DNA of 26,981 bases from a virus. Where the stretch lies: the IMG/VR virus record IMGVR_UViG_3300017928_000010, positions 1-26,981 of that record; one strand, given 5' to 3'. Every line of letters starts with the position of its first letter. The first letter of the stretch is position 1. Positions 9,171 to 16,275 of the stretch are shown piece after piece. The position numbers and the translations under genes are program-made. Under the pieces are notes generated by a model that had not been told where the DNA came from, searched no databases, and saw only the letters and a list, made by a program, of their open reading frames with translations.

Positions 9171-11417
9171 TTAACGGTTGAATTGGGCTGGGGTAACCAT
9201 TGCATTATCAGTAACATCATGTGGTCTACCGCAAGTAGGACAATCGATAGTAAATTTACCTACAATATTGATAGTTTGTGGGACGCCCGCGATATTAGCT
9301 CCCGGTCCCTGACTGGTAGTGGTTCCAGCTGGTGTAGTAGCACCAGGAGGACGAGCAGCAATTGAGGCGCGCGCCGCGGCGCCCACTTGTTCTGACGGAA
9401 GAACGGTCCCAGATGCCGGTCCAGCTATATTTTTAGCAGTATCTAACGTTTTACGGGCAGCCACAAACTCCGCTAACATCTGTTCTTGCTTGTCCGCGCT
9501 CTCTTTGTCACCTCTAGAGAAGGCACTCTTGATAGTATCAAAAGTAGAGCGCAATGCGACTGGCATATCCTTAATACCAGTAAGCGTGGTATGTAAAGCG
9601 GCACCGTAATCCAAACCAGCCGTTTCTTTCACTTTGCCAGTTTCTATCCCTCTAGTGAAGGCGGCAACCTGCGCTCCGCCAGTTTCTCTAGCAGCACGAG
9701 CACGATCGGCAAGATTCATAGATAACACGCCCGAAGTCCCAGTAGTGGGTTGATTAACGCCACCAGCAGTCATGCGACCTACTACACGACCAGCGGCAGT
9801 ATCTCCTAAATCACGGATTTGTTCCAAGGTATTGCTAATCATTGTTAATTCGCTATAAGATTTTTGCTGTAGATCCAAGCCTTGTTTGGCGGCGTCTTGA
9901 ACACCGGTAGGTTTTAAAGCGTTTGCCAAAGCATCTGGAACGCCTTTTTGTTGGTTAATCATTCCTTGAATAAGCTTCTCTGCCGTCTGTCTATCTTTGG
10001 CTATTGGTCCTAATAGACTTTGTAACATAGCTGTTTGCTTAGTTAATTGGCTGGCAGCAGCTTCACTGCGAGCAGCTTCATCTACCGACACCAATCTACC
10101 CATCTGTCTTTCTAAAGTTTTCATCACGTCTTGAACTACACCAGCAGTATCACCTTGTTGTAGCCTTTGTTCAATCCTGTAACCTCCCATTAAACCACCT
10201 GGACCACCAGTTTGCTGAGAGACGAAAGCTTGTTGTGCAATACTAAGTCTACCTACTTGATTAGTCATCTGAGAAGCAATTTCTACAGAAGCACTGGCGC
10301 TTAGACCAGTAGATTCTAGGGCTTTACCATATGTATTGAGTGTATTGGCTAGTCCTTCGGAAGCCTTAGAGGCGGCGTCTTGACCCGTGGCAAACATTTT
10401 GAAAGCATCTGCCGAACCACGTAGAGCAGTAGTGACATCCTCAATAGGAGCTTTTAGACGAGTAGAAACGTCACTCATACGCACAGAAAACTGTAATGCT
10501 TTTTCGCCTACCAAACCATAATCCTTAAAGGCAATATTCAAATCTCTCATTACATCTTCTTGAGCACGACCTGATCCAACCGCAGTTTGAATAACCGCCG
10601 TTAACATGCTCATGGTTCTGCCATCTTTTTCGGAAACATTTACCACAGAATTAAGAGCACCGGGAATAAGCCCCAATTGATTATACCACCTTTCAGTTTG
10701 ATCGGCAGTTAAACCAGTAGCTTCTCTGGTATTTCTCAACATAGTTTGCTGAGATTCTAAAATAGTACCCAAATCTTTAAAGTCTTTGCCAGCAGCCTTA
10801 GTGACATCACCCAGTTGACCTGTTCTAGCAGCCATTTGTACATAAGCTGTTTGAGCGCGCAACATATTATCAGCATGCTTGAAGACATTGGTAGCCAGTT
10901 CCAGAACCGCTTCTTTGCCTTTACCCAAGGTAGCTGTCCATGTTGACTGACTCACTCCGGATTTGAGTAATACGTTTCCCAATGATCCCAGAGATTCTGC
11001 CATTTTTTCGGCGGGAACATTACTTAGAGCATCTCCGATATGTTTAATTTGAGCAGAAAAAGTGGTTAAACCACTATAATCGACATTGGAAAAATTAACA
11101 AAAGCTTCTCTAGCATTAACAAAGGCGGCAGAAAGTAATCCAAACTTTTCTATTTGTTCATTAGTCAGGCTGGTTATGTTACCCATACTAACACCTACGC
11201 TATTAGCCACTGACTCAATATTAGCCATGCTCGATTGCACCAAATCACTAACAGAATTTAGCGAACGATAGGCAGCTGACTGAGTATTGGTAGCTGATGT
11301 CAAATTGCCCACAGCCGTCGTTTGCTCATTAATAGCAGCAGTAGTGGCGGCTGTTGTAGCCGGATCTGGTGGGGTGGTAGGGGTGGTAGGGGTGGTAGGG
11401 GTGGTTGGGTCAGCCAT
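9171..11417 (-). CDS. Tail tape measure protein
   Basis: A 748-residue, Ala/Thr/Gln-rich, largely helical protein directly downstream of the frameshifting chaperone pair and upstream of the baseplate genes, which is the canonical tape-measure position. It should fill the tail tube, set tail length and be ejected first. At about 1.5 angstroms per helical residue, 748 residues would span roughly 110 nm, near T4 tail length. The N-terminus is a PTTPTTPTT run encoded by a nine-base tandem repeat. Residues 30-120 look like coiled coil. No convincing transmembrane segment is seen, although many tape measures have one. The extreme C-terminus carries CPTCGRPH, a possible metal-binding knuckle. The start is the first ATG, 11 bases after the chaperone stop, with only a weak GAG ribosome site. 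Confidence 0.82.
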   Translation of the reverse strand: MADPTTPTTPTTPTTPPDPATTAATTAAINEQTTAVGNLTSATNTQSAAYRSLNSVSDLVQSSMANIESVANSVGVSMGNITSLTNEQIEKFGLLSAAFVNAREAFVNFSNVDYSGLTTFSAQIKHIGDALSNVPAEKMAESLGSLGNVLLKSGVSQSTWTATLGKGKEAVLELATNVFKHADNMLRAQTAYVQMAARTGQLGDVTKAAGKDFKDLGTILESQQTMLRNTREATGLTADQTERWYNQLGLIPGALNSVVNVSEKDGRTMSMLTAVIQTAVGSGRAQEDVMRDLNIAFKDYGLVGEKALQFSVRMSDVSTRLKAPIEDVTTALRGSADAFKMFATGQDAASKASEGLANTLNTYGKALESTGLSASASVEIASQMTNQVGRLSIAQQAFVSQQTGGPGGLMGGYRIEQRLQQGDTAGVVQDVMKTLERQMGRLVSVDEAARSEAAASQLTKQTAMLQSLLGPIAKDRQTAEKLIQGMINQQKGVPDALANALKPTGVQDAAKQGLDLQQKSYSELTMISNTLEQIRDLGDTAAGRVVGRMTAGGVNQPTTGTSGVLSMNLADRARAARETGGAQVAAFTRGIETGKVKETAGLDYGAALHTTLTGIKDMPVALRSTFDTIKSAFSRGDKESADKQEQMLAEFVAARKTLDTAKNIAGPASGTVLPSEQVGAAARASIAARPPGATTPAGTTTSQGPGANIAGVPQTINIVGKFTIDCPTCGRPHDVTDNAMVTPAQFNR
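11371..11408 (-). repeat. Nine-base tandem repeat encoding Pro-Thr-Thr units
   Basis: About four copies of GGGGTGGTA on the plus strand (TACCACCCC on the coding strand) encode the PTT repeats at the tape-measure N-terminus. The units are nearly identical in DNA, so copy number could change by slippage without breaking the frame. Confidence 0.9.
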
Positions 11418-11428
11418 TTAGTATCTCG

Positions 11429-11803
11429 TTACTGTGAAGTTTGTTGTAAAGTGAGGCGTCTCTTTCTGCGACTCTTTCTGTCCCCGTTATTTATTGTATT
11501 AAGGGCTTGAAGATTAGCTTCCCTAACCATACGACTTGACTCTTCAAACTCTTCATCGGTAGATATGTGAACGTCACCGTCACCCATCAATTTCTTAACT
11601 TCTTCTGGATGATCAAAGGAGGCTAATAGATATGCCTGATTTTTAGCTAGTTCTGCTCGATCCAACTGATCTCCCACCCACTGATGAAACATCCAAAGTT
11701 TTTGAACCGGGTCCATCTCAGTAATACGTGGATCATCGGGTGTGGTATGAAATATTTCTTTACACAAATACCACGTGAATCGATGTTCCGGTTCGTGTAT
11801 TAT
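11429..11803 (-). CDS. Tail assembly chaperone C-terminal domain, made only by -1 frameshift
   Basis: This frame is the -1 frame relative to the chaperone gene upstream. It is closed by a TGA at 11818-11816, just before the slippery run, and open from there to the TAA at 11429. After slippage it reads IIHEPEHRFTWYLC, then KEIFHTTPDDPRITEM, a coherent domain including DPVQKLWMFHQWVGDQ and a basic tail (RKSRRKRR). The only nearby start is a TTG at 11767 with no ribosome site, and the conserved-looking residues begin upstream of it, so independent initiation is unlikely. By analogy with lambda gpG/gpGT, the fused protein (about 354 residues from the start at 12492) should bind tape measure and recruit tube subunits. 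The domain is real; its expression by frameshift is inferred from the sequence. Confidence 0.8.
   Translation of the reverse strand: MIHEPEHRFTWYLCKEIFHTTPDDPRITEMDPVQKLWMFHQWVGDQLDRAELAKNQAYLLASFDHPEEVKKLMGDGDVHISTDEEFEESSRMVREANLQALNTINNGDRKSRRKRRLTLQQTSQ
11742..11774 (-). other. Inverted repeat downstream of the slippery site
   Basis: GTGGTAT (11774-11768) can pair perfectly with ATACCAC (11748-11742) around a 19-base AT-rich loop. It lies 28 bases past the slippery heptamer, farther than the usual 5-9 base spacer of stimulatory hairpins, so a role in frameshifting is uncertain. Confidence 0.35.
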
Positions 11804-12492
11804 TTTTTTAGATCTTCAACAACCTCTTGGGCTTGCTCCTGTGTCTGGACAGCATATTTAGCCTGGGCTTCTTTCACCATCGATAGATATTCATCATATA
11901 ATCTGCCCAATAGATAATGATCAAATTCTTCTAAGCCGGCTAATTTATCTTCTACGGCTGAGGATCCCATAAATTGATTGGCATCCATGCCCGCAATTTG
12001 CACTAAAGAACGCGCTAATAATTGTTTTCTAATTTCGAAAGGTGATTGGACACTTCCATCAAAAGCGGTAGCAGCTATGATTGCATCTCTTAATTCCCTG
12101 TCTCTTAGAGTTCGCAAAACATAAATATTACTGCCGACCTCAAAGGAGCGGGTATGATTCGTCATACCTACTAACATTTCAATACGACGTCTAGCGCCTT
12201 CGCTAAGCCTTTCACGACCTAGTTTCTTAGCCTCTCTTGCCTCACGAAATTGCTGCTCTAAATCAGCTTGTTCTCTGGTGGGCATAGGTTCTTGTGGAGG
12301 ACCATAACGAGCATTGAAATCTCGTAAAGCGGCTTCATCCATTTGAAACGCATACTGTGATGGTTGTTGTGGACGCACACCTTGCGGCGATTGATTTTGA
12401 GGTGATTGCACACTCTCATCTGGAATGGTCACTTCCTTAAAGGGTTGTCCTTGAAATTGTTTTTTTCCGATGGGGCTATCATATCCGGTCAT
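11800..12492 (-). CDS. Tail assembly chaperone, short form (gpG-like)
   Basis: Zero-frame product, 230 residues, ending DLKK-stop within the slippery site. The N-terminal third is Pro/Gln-rich and probably disordered; a charged helix follows (about 75-110), then a compact helical domain (YVLRTLRDRELRDAIIAATA, FEIRKQLLARSLVQIAG) of the kind seen in tail assembly chaperones. It lies between the tube and tape-measure genes, where lambda G, P2 E and Mu gp41 equivalents sit. I place the start at 12492 because GGAG lies exactly six bases upstream; an in-frame ATG at 12546 adds 18 residues but has no ribosome site and overlaps a candidate promoter. Most ribosomes should stop here, and a fraction should shift into the downstream frame. 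Confidence 0.8.
   Translation of the reverse strand: MTGYDSPIGKKQFQGQPFKEVTIPDESVQSPQNQSPQGVRPQQPSQYAFQMDEAALRDFNARYGPPQEPMPTREQADLEQQFREAREAKKLGRERLSEGARRRIEMLVGMTNHTRSFEVGSNIYVLRTLRDRELRDAIIAATAFDGSVQSPFEIRKQLLARSLVQIAGMDANQFMGSSAVEDKLAGLEEFDHYLLGRLYDEYLSMVKEAQAKYAVQTQEQAQEVVEDLKK
11803..11828 (-). promoter_or_regulatory. Programmed -1 ribosomal frameshift site
   Basis: In the zero frame the coding strand reads CT(A AAA AAA) TAA, so bases 11809-11803 form a perfect X-XXY-YYZ heptamer (A-AAA-AAA) ending directly at the stop codon. AAGAGG at 11828-11823, 13 bases upstream, could act as an internal Shine-Dalgarno stimulator like that in dnaX. A frame change here joins the chaperone to the downstream domain, as in the G/GT systems of many long-tailed phages. 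Confidence 0.82.
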
Positions 12493-12502
12493 TATTTTCT
12501 CC
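12492..12502 (-). promoter_or_regulatory. Ribosome binding site that decides the chaperone start
   Basis: GGAG (12502-12499), a six-base AAAATA spacer and ATG (12492-12490) form a near-ideal initiation site. The upstream in-frame ATG at 12546 is preceded by TTGACTAACG with no purine-rich element, so 12492 is the preferred start. Confidence 0.7.
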
Positions 12503-12527
12503 ACAAAAGCAATATCTCCTACTGTAT

Positions 12528-12556
12528 ATAACACAATAGGAGACATCGTTAGTCAA
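12528..12556 (-). promoter_or_regulatory. Candidate sigma-70-type promoter before the chaperone gene
   Basis: TTGACT (12556-12551, five of six to consensus), a 17-base spacer and TGTTAT (12533-12528, four of six). Transcription would begin near 12521, leaving about 29 bases of leader before the ATG at 12492. AT-rich sequence gives such matches by chance, and a phage polymerase may use other signals. Confidence 0.35.
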
Positions 12557-12558
12557 TA

Positions 12559-12570
12559 TTAGGGAGTATA
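12559..12570 (+). repeat. Inverted-repeat copy downstream of the tail tube gene
   Basis: TTAGGGAGTATA on the plus strand. In the minus-strand transcript it appears as UAUACUCCCUAA, the exact complement of the copy that carries the tube gene's ribosome site (13268-13279). The two copies bracket the tube gene. Confidence 0.6.
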
Positions 12571-12574
12571 TTGA

Positions 12575-12593
12575 TCTAATTATATAGATTAGA
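12575..12593 (-). repeat. Hairpin at the end of the tail tube gene
   Basis: TCTAAT and ATTAGA pair around the loop CTATATA on the coding strand. The first arm contains the tube stop codon. Six mostly AT pairs without a following T tract make this a poor intrinsic terminator; it may be a processing or protective structure, or chance. Confidence 0.4.
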
Positions 12594-13260
12594 AGATTGC
12601 AGTTCCAGGAGGGGTATATGCGGCAGATCCGAGATCTATGAGACCCGGAGCATCCAAAGAACCACGACGACCGTTGGTGCCGGTGTCTGTCTGACGTTCG
12701 ATTGGAATATTGCTGAATGGGATACCAAGTTCGCCACCTTGAGCAACTGGAGTAGAAGATCCGTTGTTAAGAATAGAGAAGATAGTTTCCGCTTCCCAAG
12801 TCATAGTATCGGTAATAACCCAGTCGCTAACTTGATAAGTATAATCAATACCAGAAATCCACACGTTCTTGATAACGGTAGAAATCTGTAAACCTTGTGC
12901 TAACTTTTGCTTGTCAAAAATTACGATGTCGAAAGGGTAAGCTTGAGAAGCTACGTGAACAAATCCACGGCTGAAGGCTTCTGCCACTCTCAATCGGTCG
13001 AAACGTACACGTTGACAAGAACCAGTAATATTAGTAGATTGATTTGGCACAGAATCGATGTGACCATCGGTTCCAACTTCATCAACCATCTTGATAGGTC
13101 TTTTCTCAGAGATAGCCATAGATTGAACGGCTCCCACGGGAATATTTACTCCCGTAGAGTTTCTAACAGTAATGATAATGTTAGTAGATATAGCCGTGGA
13201 GGTCTTATTCTGACCGCCCGGAAAAGAAAGTGTCGAATTTGTATTGGGTGCTTGAGCCAT
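12589..13260 (-). CDS. Tail tube protein
   Basis: This 223-residue, beta-rich protein directly follows the sheath gene, the standard sheath-tube order of contractile tails. It should polymerise into the inner tube through which DNA passes. A Thr/Ser/Gly-rich N-terminus is followed by a core including VRNSTGVNIPVGAVQSMAIS, a TDGHIDSVP loop, and TVIKNVWISGIDYTYQVSDW, then TDTMTWEAETI. The C-terminal 50 residues are Gly/Pro-rich. Length is somewhat above T4 gp19 (about 163 residues). AGGGAG lies 11 bases before the ATG, a rather long spacing, and is part of an inverted repeat whose other copy lies just downstream of this gene. The gene probably needs high expression. The assignment rests on size, position and fold style. 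Confidence 0.82.
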   Translation of the reverse strand: MAQAPNTNSTLSFPGGQNKTSTAISTNIIITVRNSTGVNIPVGAVQSMAISEKRPIKMVDEVGTDGHIDSVPNQSTNITGSCQRVRFDRLRVAEAFSRGFVHVASQAYPFDIVIFDKQKLAQGLQISTVIKNVWISGIDYTYQVSDWVITDTMTWEAETIFSILNNGSSTPVAQGGELGIPFSNIPIERQTDTGTNGRRGSLDAPGLIDLGSAAYTPPGTAIF

Positions 13261-13267
13261 ATTATTT

Positions 13268-13279
13268 TATACTCCCTAA
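13268..13279 (-). repeat. Inverted-repeat copy carrying the tube ribosome binding site
   Basis: TTAGGGAGTATA on the coding strand, in the 26-base gap between sheath stop and tube start. It contains the AGGGAG Shine-Dalgarno of the tube gene. A perfect 12-base complement occurs just past the tube gene, at 12559-12570. Confidence 0.6.
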
Positions 13280-13286
13280 GTATATG

Positions 13287-16124
13287 TTAACCGCCAGAAC
13301 CACCTAGATTAAGGTTGGTAATGTTAACCTTGATAAAGATCCAATTAATTGGATAAGCTGGGCTGACGCTCACCGAGATGTTCCATTGACGTGGGTCTAC
13401 GGTATCTTGTGATACTGCCAGGTCCTTGTATGCGGTAATCAAACCTTGACCTACTAGAGAGTTCAACAGAACTACTGCTTCGGTGTTGAGTACAGCGGCA
13501 GTATTGACATCCTGTGGAGTGCCAATGAAACCTTGGAATCCGGCTCTCAAAACCTTCGCTACGCGGTCTCTGATAAAAACGATGGAAATTTCTTGTTCTT
13601 CTGGGAATCCAGACTGACTGGTGGTGATACCCCAGACCACATTCCCACCTCCGGCAACTGGCTGCAAGGTGGTAATACCGGCAGCAGCTAATTGTTCTAG
13701 TACCAGGGTAGAGAACTTCTTGTTATTCAAGATAGTGAACCCAGAAATGGTTTTGTTAGTTAGAGGATTTTGGAGAATAACGTCAGCAGATTCGTAACCC
13801 GCGGCGGCAGCAGCGATATAGAATCCATCCACCAAAATGTTGTTACCTCCAGCAGCGACCACAATTTGGTCAGGATAGAAGTAGACAACACGGAAAGTGT
13901 ATCCGTAAGCGGCAGATACTGAGTAGTTTGCCAAGTCTTGTGGGTTAGCTTGTAGAATCAAGCTTGGGTTGCTACCCGGAATACCCTCTAGTGGTCCTAG
14001 GTCTTCAACGGCAGCTAGTTGTTGTCCAGTTACGTTAGCTGGGGTCAAACCATTGATAGCTCCGATGAACAACACACGTTCTTTCTTGTTGACGATGTTG
14101 CTCATAGCGATGCAGTGATTGACACAGTTCTGGAAGATAACGCTGATAGTTTGATTTGGCAATGGAACTAAGATATCGCATTCTATTGTTTCTAAAGCAG
14201 CAAGAGCATTAAGCCACCCAGCATCATAGAAAGTAGCATCACGATTATCAACGAGAGTAACTCTCAAACCGAAACCATTTGGTACCACGTTATGATTAAT
14301 AACGATATAGTTACTCACCAAAGTAGGATCAATAATTTCATAACGTACATTATGTTCGTTAACCAAAGCCTTGGCAATAGAAATGACACCATTGCCTACA
14401 GAACTATAACCAGTAATATCATACAAACCCTGGTTATTAATATCTCCGTTGATTTGTACTTTATAGTGAGTTGGATTTGCTACGAAAGCAGATATGCTGT
14501 TAAAATTAACCACAGCATCGGTAATAGTACCAGTTCCAGTGCCTACATTTTCTACAACAGTTCCTTGGGTTGCTTGGCTGCCTGGAACCACTGTATCAGT
14601 AGATGGATCGATCAGCTCAAAAGCTTCGGTACCGGCTACGTTGGTTAAATCTGGGAATGGTACGCTGCCCATGAAGTACAATTGACCATCAAAAACACCA
14701 GTGACGGTGAAAGTTGGATTATCATTTCCGCCAGTAGCTGAGGCATTAATGTTAGCTACATTCTGCGCGTCAATGATTCTAATTTCTTTACCAATGTAGG
14801 TAGAGTCAAAAGTAACAGAAGACGAGAAAACTCCCTGATTAGTTTGTGGTCCAGTTCTACCAATATAACCATCAAAACCAGTTACCAAGGTTTCGAAACT
14901 TTGAATAACGGTATAGAAGTAGGAAAATCCACCAGGAGCGGGTACGTTATCCTTGATAAATTGATCTAAGGTTGGATTACCCGCTGTACCTAAAGTATAA
15001 TATGTCTGTTTGTTAGGTAGAATCTGAGTTTCTACTTGATTAGTATTGTTAGTAATGAAAAAGTGGATATCGTCATTGAACGCCGGAACCACACCCACAG
15101 GTAACGGGAAAACGAAATCATCATCATTAGTGGAGGCAGAATTAACCGAATGAGAGAGAATGAAAGAAGTTCGTCGAGGTAGCGGTGGTGCGGCCTGTAA
15201 ACAGATAAGACTAGAAGCGCCGTTGGCGTAGAACAGTTGACCACCCAAAGACAAACTATTATCTAAGCTCGGATTGCCAAATTGAGCAATAACCTGATTT
15301 TGACCTTGAGTTAAAATAGGATTATTAATATTAGCTACTGGAATATAGGTAGCAGTTAAACTATCATTTTTAATCAACACGCCGCTAGCCACTTCGATAG
15401 TGAAAGCGTCACCTGGAACGAATGGAGAAACATATACGCTTAGTACTTGAGTTTCAATGATGCTGAAGCTCAAAATACCATTGCTAACAACATAGCCGTC
15501 AGCAATCCAAACGATTGGATTACCATTAGCATCTACCTGCGCACCGGAAACAGAACCTACGGCAATAAATGTAGCAGTACCACCGATTGGTTGATTCATA
15601 GAATTTCTTTGAACGGATATACAGCGCACGGTCCAAGTTTCTGGTGGAGCATTAACATCCACTAGAGTCAGAGCATTGATAGTACCCAAACCAACGTTAG
15701 TAGAAAGAGGAACATAGAAAGCGCCACCTTGATCTACTAAGTGGGCAGATTGTAATAGGATATGACCCGTAGTGACATCGATAAGATAATCAAAAGCATC
15801 ACTGAAAGTGGTAGTTGCAGTGATAGTAGACTCCATACCGACGAGGGGGATACCGTTTTTAAATAGAGTAGTTCTGTTAGAGATGATTGGAGCTTGTAAC
15901 AGTGTAAAATGTCTACCGTCTGCACCGCTAGTAGAGGTATAGGTTGCGTTCAAACCATCAACTCCGCCACCTTGAGCTTGAGCCACAACGGTCTCATTAG
16001 TCTGACCTTGACCGATCATGGCAGTTACACGAGAACCGCCCGGAATAGATACAGCCGCAGACGATGTCTGGACGAGCGTAAACGGTCCTGGTAATGCATT
16101 AGTTGCTCCGGGTATGTCAGCCAT
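13287..16124 (-). CDS. Tail sheath protein (large)
   Basis: This 945-residue protein is the contractile outer sheath subunit; T4 gp18 is about 659 residues, so this one carries extra domains. The N-terminus has IPGGSRVTAMIGQGQ, a typical sheath opening. The C-terminal part contains the conserved-looking sheath core: NLVDGFYIAAAAAGY-like sequence near 775 (here ILVDGFYIAAAAAGYESADV), SIVFIRDRVAKVLRAGFQG near 840, a TAAVLNTEAVVLLNSLVGQG helix, and a final ISVSVSPAYPINWIFIKVNI strand. Residues about 195-245 form a module also found in the truncated protein at the right edge, probably a surface insertion. AAGGA lies six bases before the ATG. The 141-base leader holds a strong hairpin. It is followed at once by the tube gene. 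Identification is firm from fold pattern and neighbours. Confidence 0.88.
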   Translation of the reverse strand: MADIPGATNALPGPFTLVQTSSAAVSIPGGSRVTAMIGQGQTNETVVAQAQGGGVDGLNATYTSTSGADGRHFTLLQAPIISNRTTLFKNGIPLVGMESTITATTTFSDAFDYLIDVTTGHILLQSAHLVDQGGAFYVPLSTNVGLGTINALTLVDVNAPPETWTVRCISVQRNSMNQPIGGTATFIAVGSVSGAQVDANGNPIVWIADGYVVSNGILSFSIIETQVLSVYVSPFVPGDAFTIEVASGVLIKNDSLTATYIPVANINNPILTQGQNQVIAQFGNPSLDNSLSLGGQLFYANGASSLICLQAAPPLPRRTSFILSHSVNSASTNDDDFVFPLPVGVVPAFNDDIHFFITNNTNQVETQILPNKQTYYTLGTAGNPTLDQFIKDNVPAPGGFSYFYTVIQSFETLVTGFDGYIGRTGPQTNQGVFSSSVTFDSTYIGKEIRIIDAQNVANINASATGGNDNPTFTVTGVFDGQLYFMGSVPFPDLTNVAGTEAFELIDPSTDTVVPGSQATQGTVVENVGTGTGTITDAVVNFNSISAFVANPTHYKVQINGDINNQGLYDITGYSSVGNGVISIAKALVNEHNVRYEIIDPTLVSNYIVINHNVVPNGFGLRVTLVDNRDATFYDAGWLNALAALETIECDILVPLPNQTISVIFQNCVNHCIAMSNIVNKKERVLFIGAINGLTPANVTGQQLAAVEDLGPLEGIPGSNPSLILQANPQDLANYSVSAAYGYTFRVVYFYPDQIVVAAGGNNILVDGFYIAAAAAGYESADVILQNPLTNKTISGFTILNNKKFSTLVLEQLAAAGITTLQPVAGGGNVVWGITTSQSGFPEEQEISIVFIRDRVAKVLRAGFQGFIGTPQDVNTAAVLNTEAVVLLNSLVGQGLITAYKDLAVSQDTVDPRQWNISVSVSPAYPINWIFIKVNITNLNLGGSGG

Positions 16125-16165
16125 GTTAAATCCTTATCTCACTCGGTTATAGGGGTTGGTACACT

Positions 16166-16211
16166 AAAATGTAATAATATTCCTATTCCTAGTGATATAT
16201 TAGTACATTTT
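16166..16211 (-). repeat. Long hairpin in the leader of the sheath gene
   Basis: Arms 16166-16180 and 16197-16211 are 15 bases each and complementary at 14 positions (AAAATGTAATAATAT against ATATTAGTACATTTT on the plus strand), with a 16-base loop. The hairpin lies 42 bases before the sheath start. The stem is AT-rich with only a short T run, so a transcript-end or stability element is more likely than a strong terminator. Confidence 0.65.
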
Positions 16212-16239
16212 GTTGGTCGACCCGTCTTTAAAGTTTCTA

Positions 16240-16275
16240 ATTTACCCATTTGTCCCCACTACTATTTACCCATTT
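16240..16275 (-). repeat. Direct repeat duplicating a gene end in frame
   Basis: ATTTACCCATTT occurs at 16264-16275 and again at 16240-16251, exactly 24 bases apart. On the coding strand each copy contains AAT GGG TAA in the same frame, so the Asn-Gly-stop end of the 274-residue protein is repeated eight codons downstream. Readthrough of the first stop would add only a few residues. Confidence 0.6.

Noticed and set aside
11429-11767. Independent gene starting at the TTG at 11767
   Set aside because: TTG lacks a ribosome site, coherent coding extends upstream of it, and an in-phase slippery heptamer explains expression better.
12575-12593. Intrinsic terminator after the tube gene
   Set aside because: The stem is short and AT-rich and there is no following T tract. 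None of the hairpins found in the gaps meets the usual terminator pattern.
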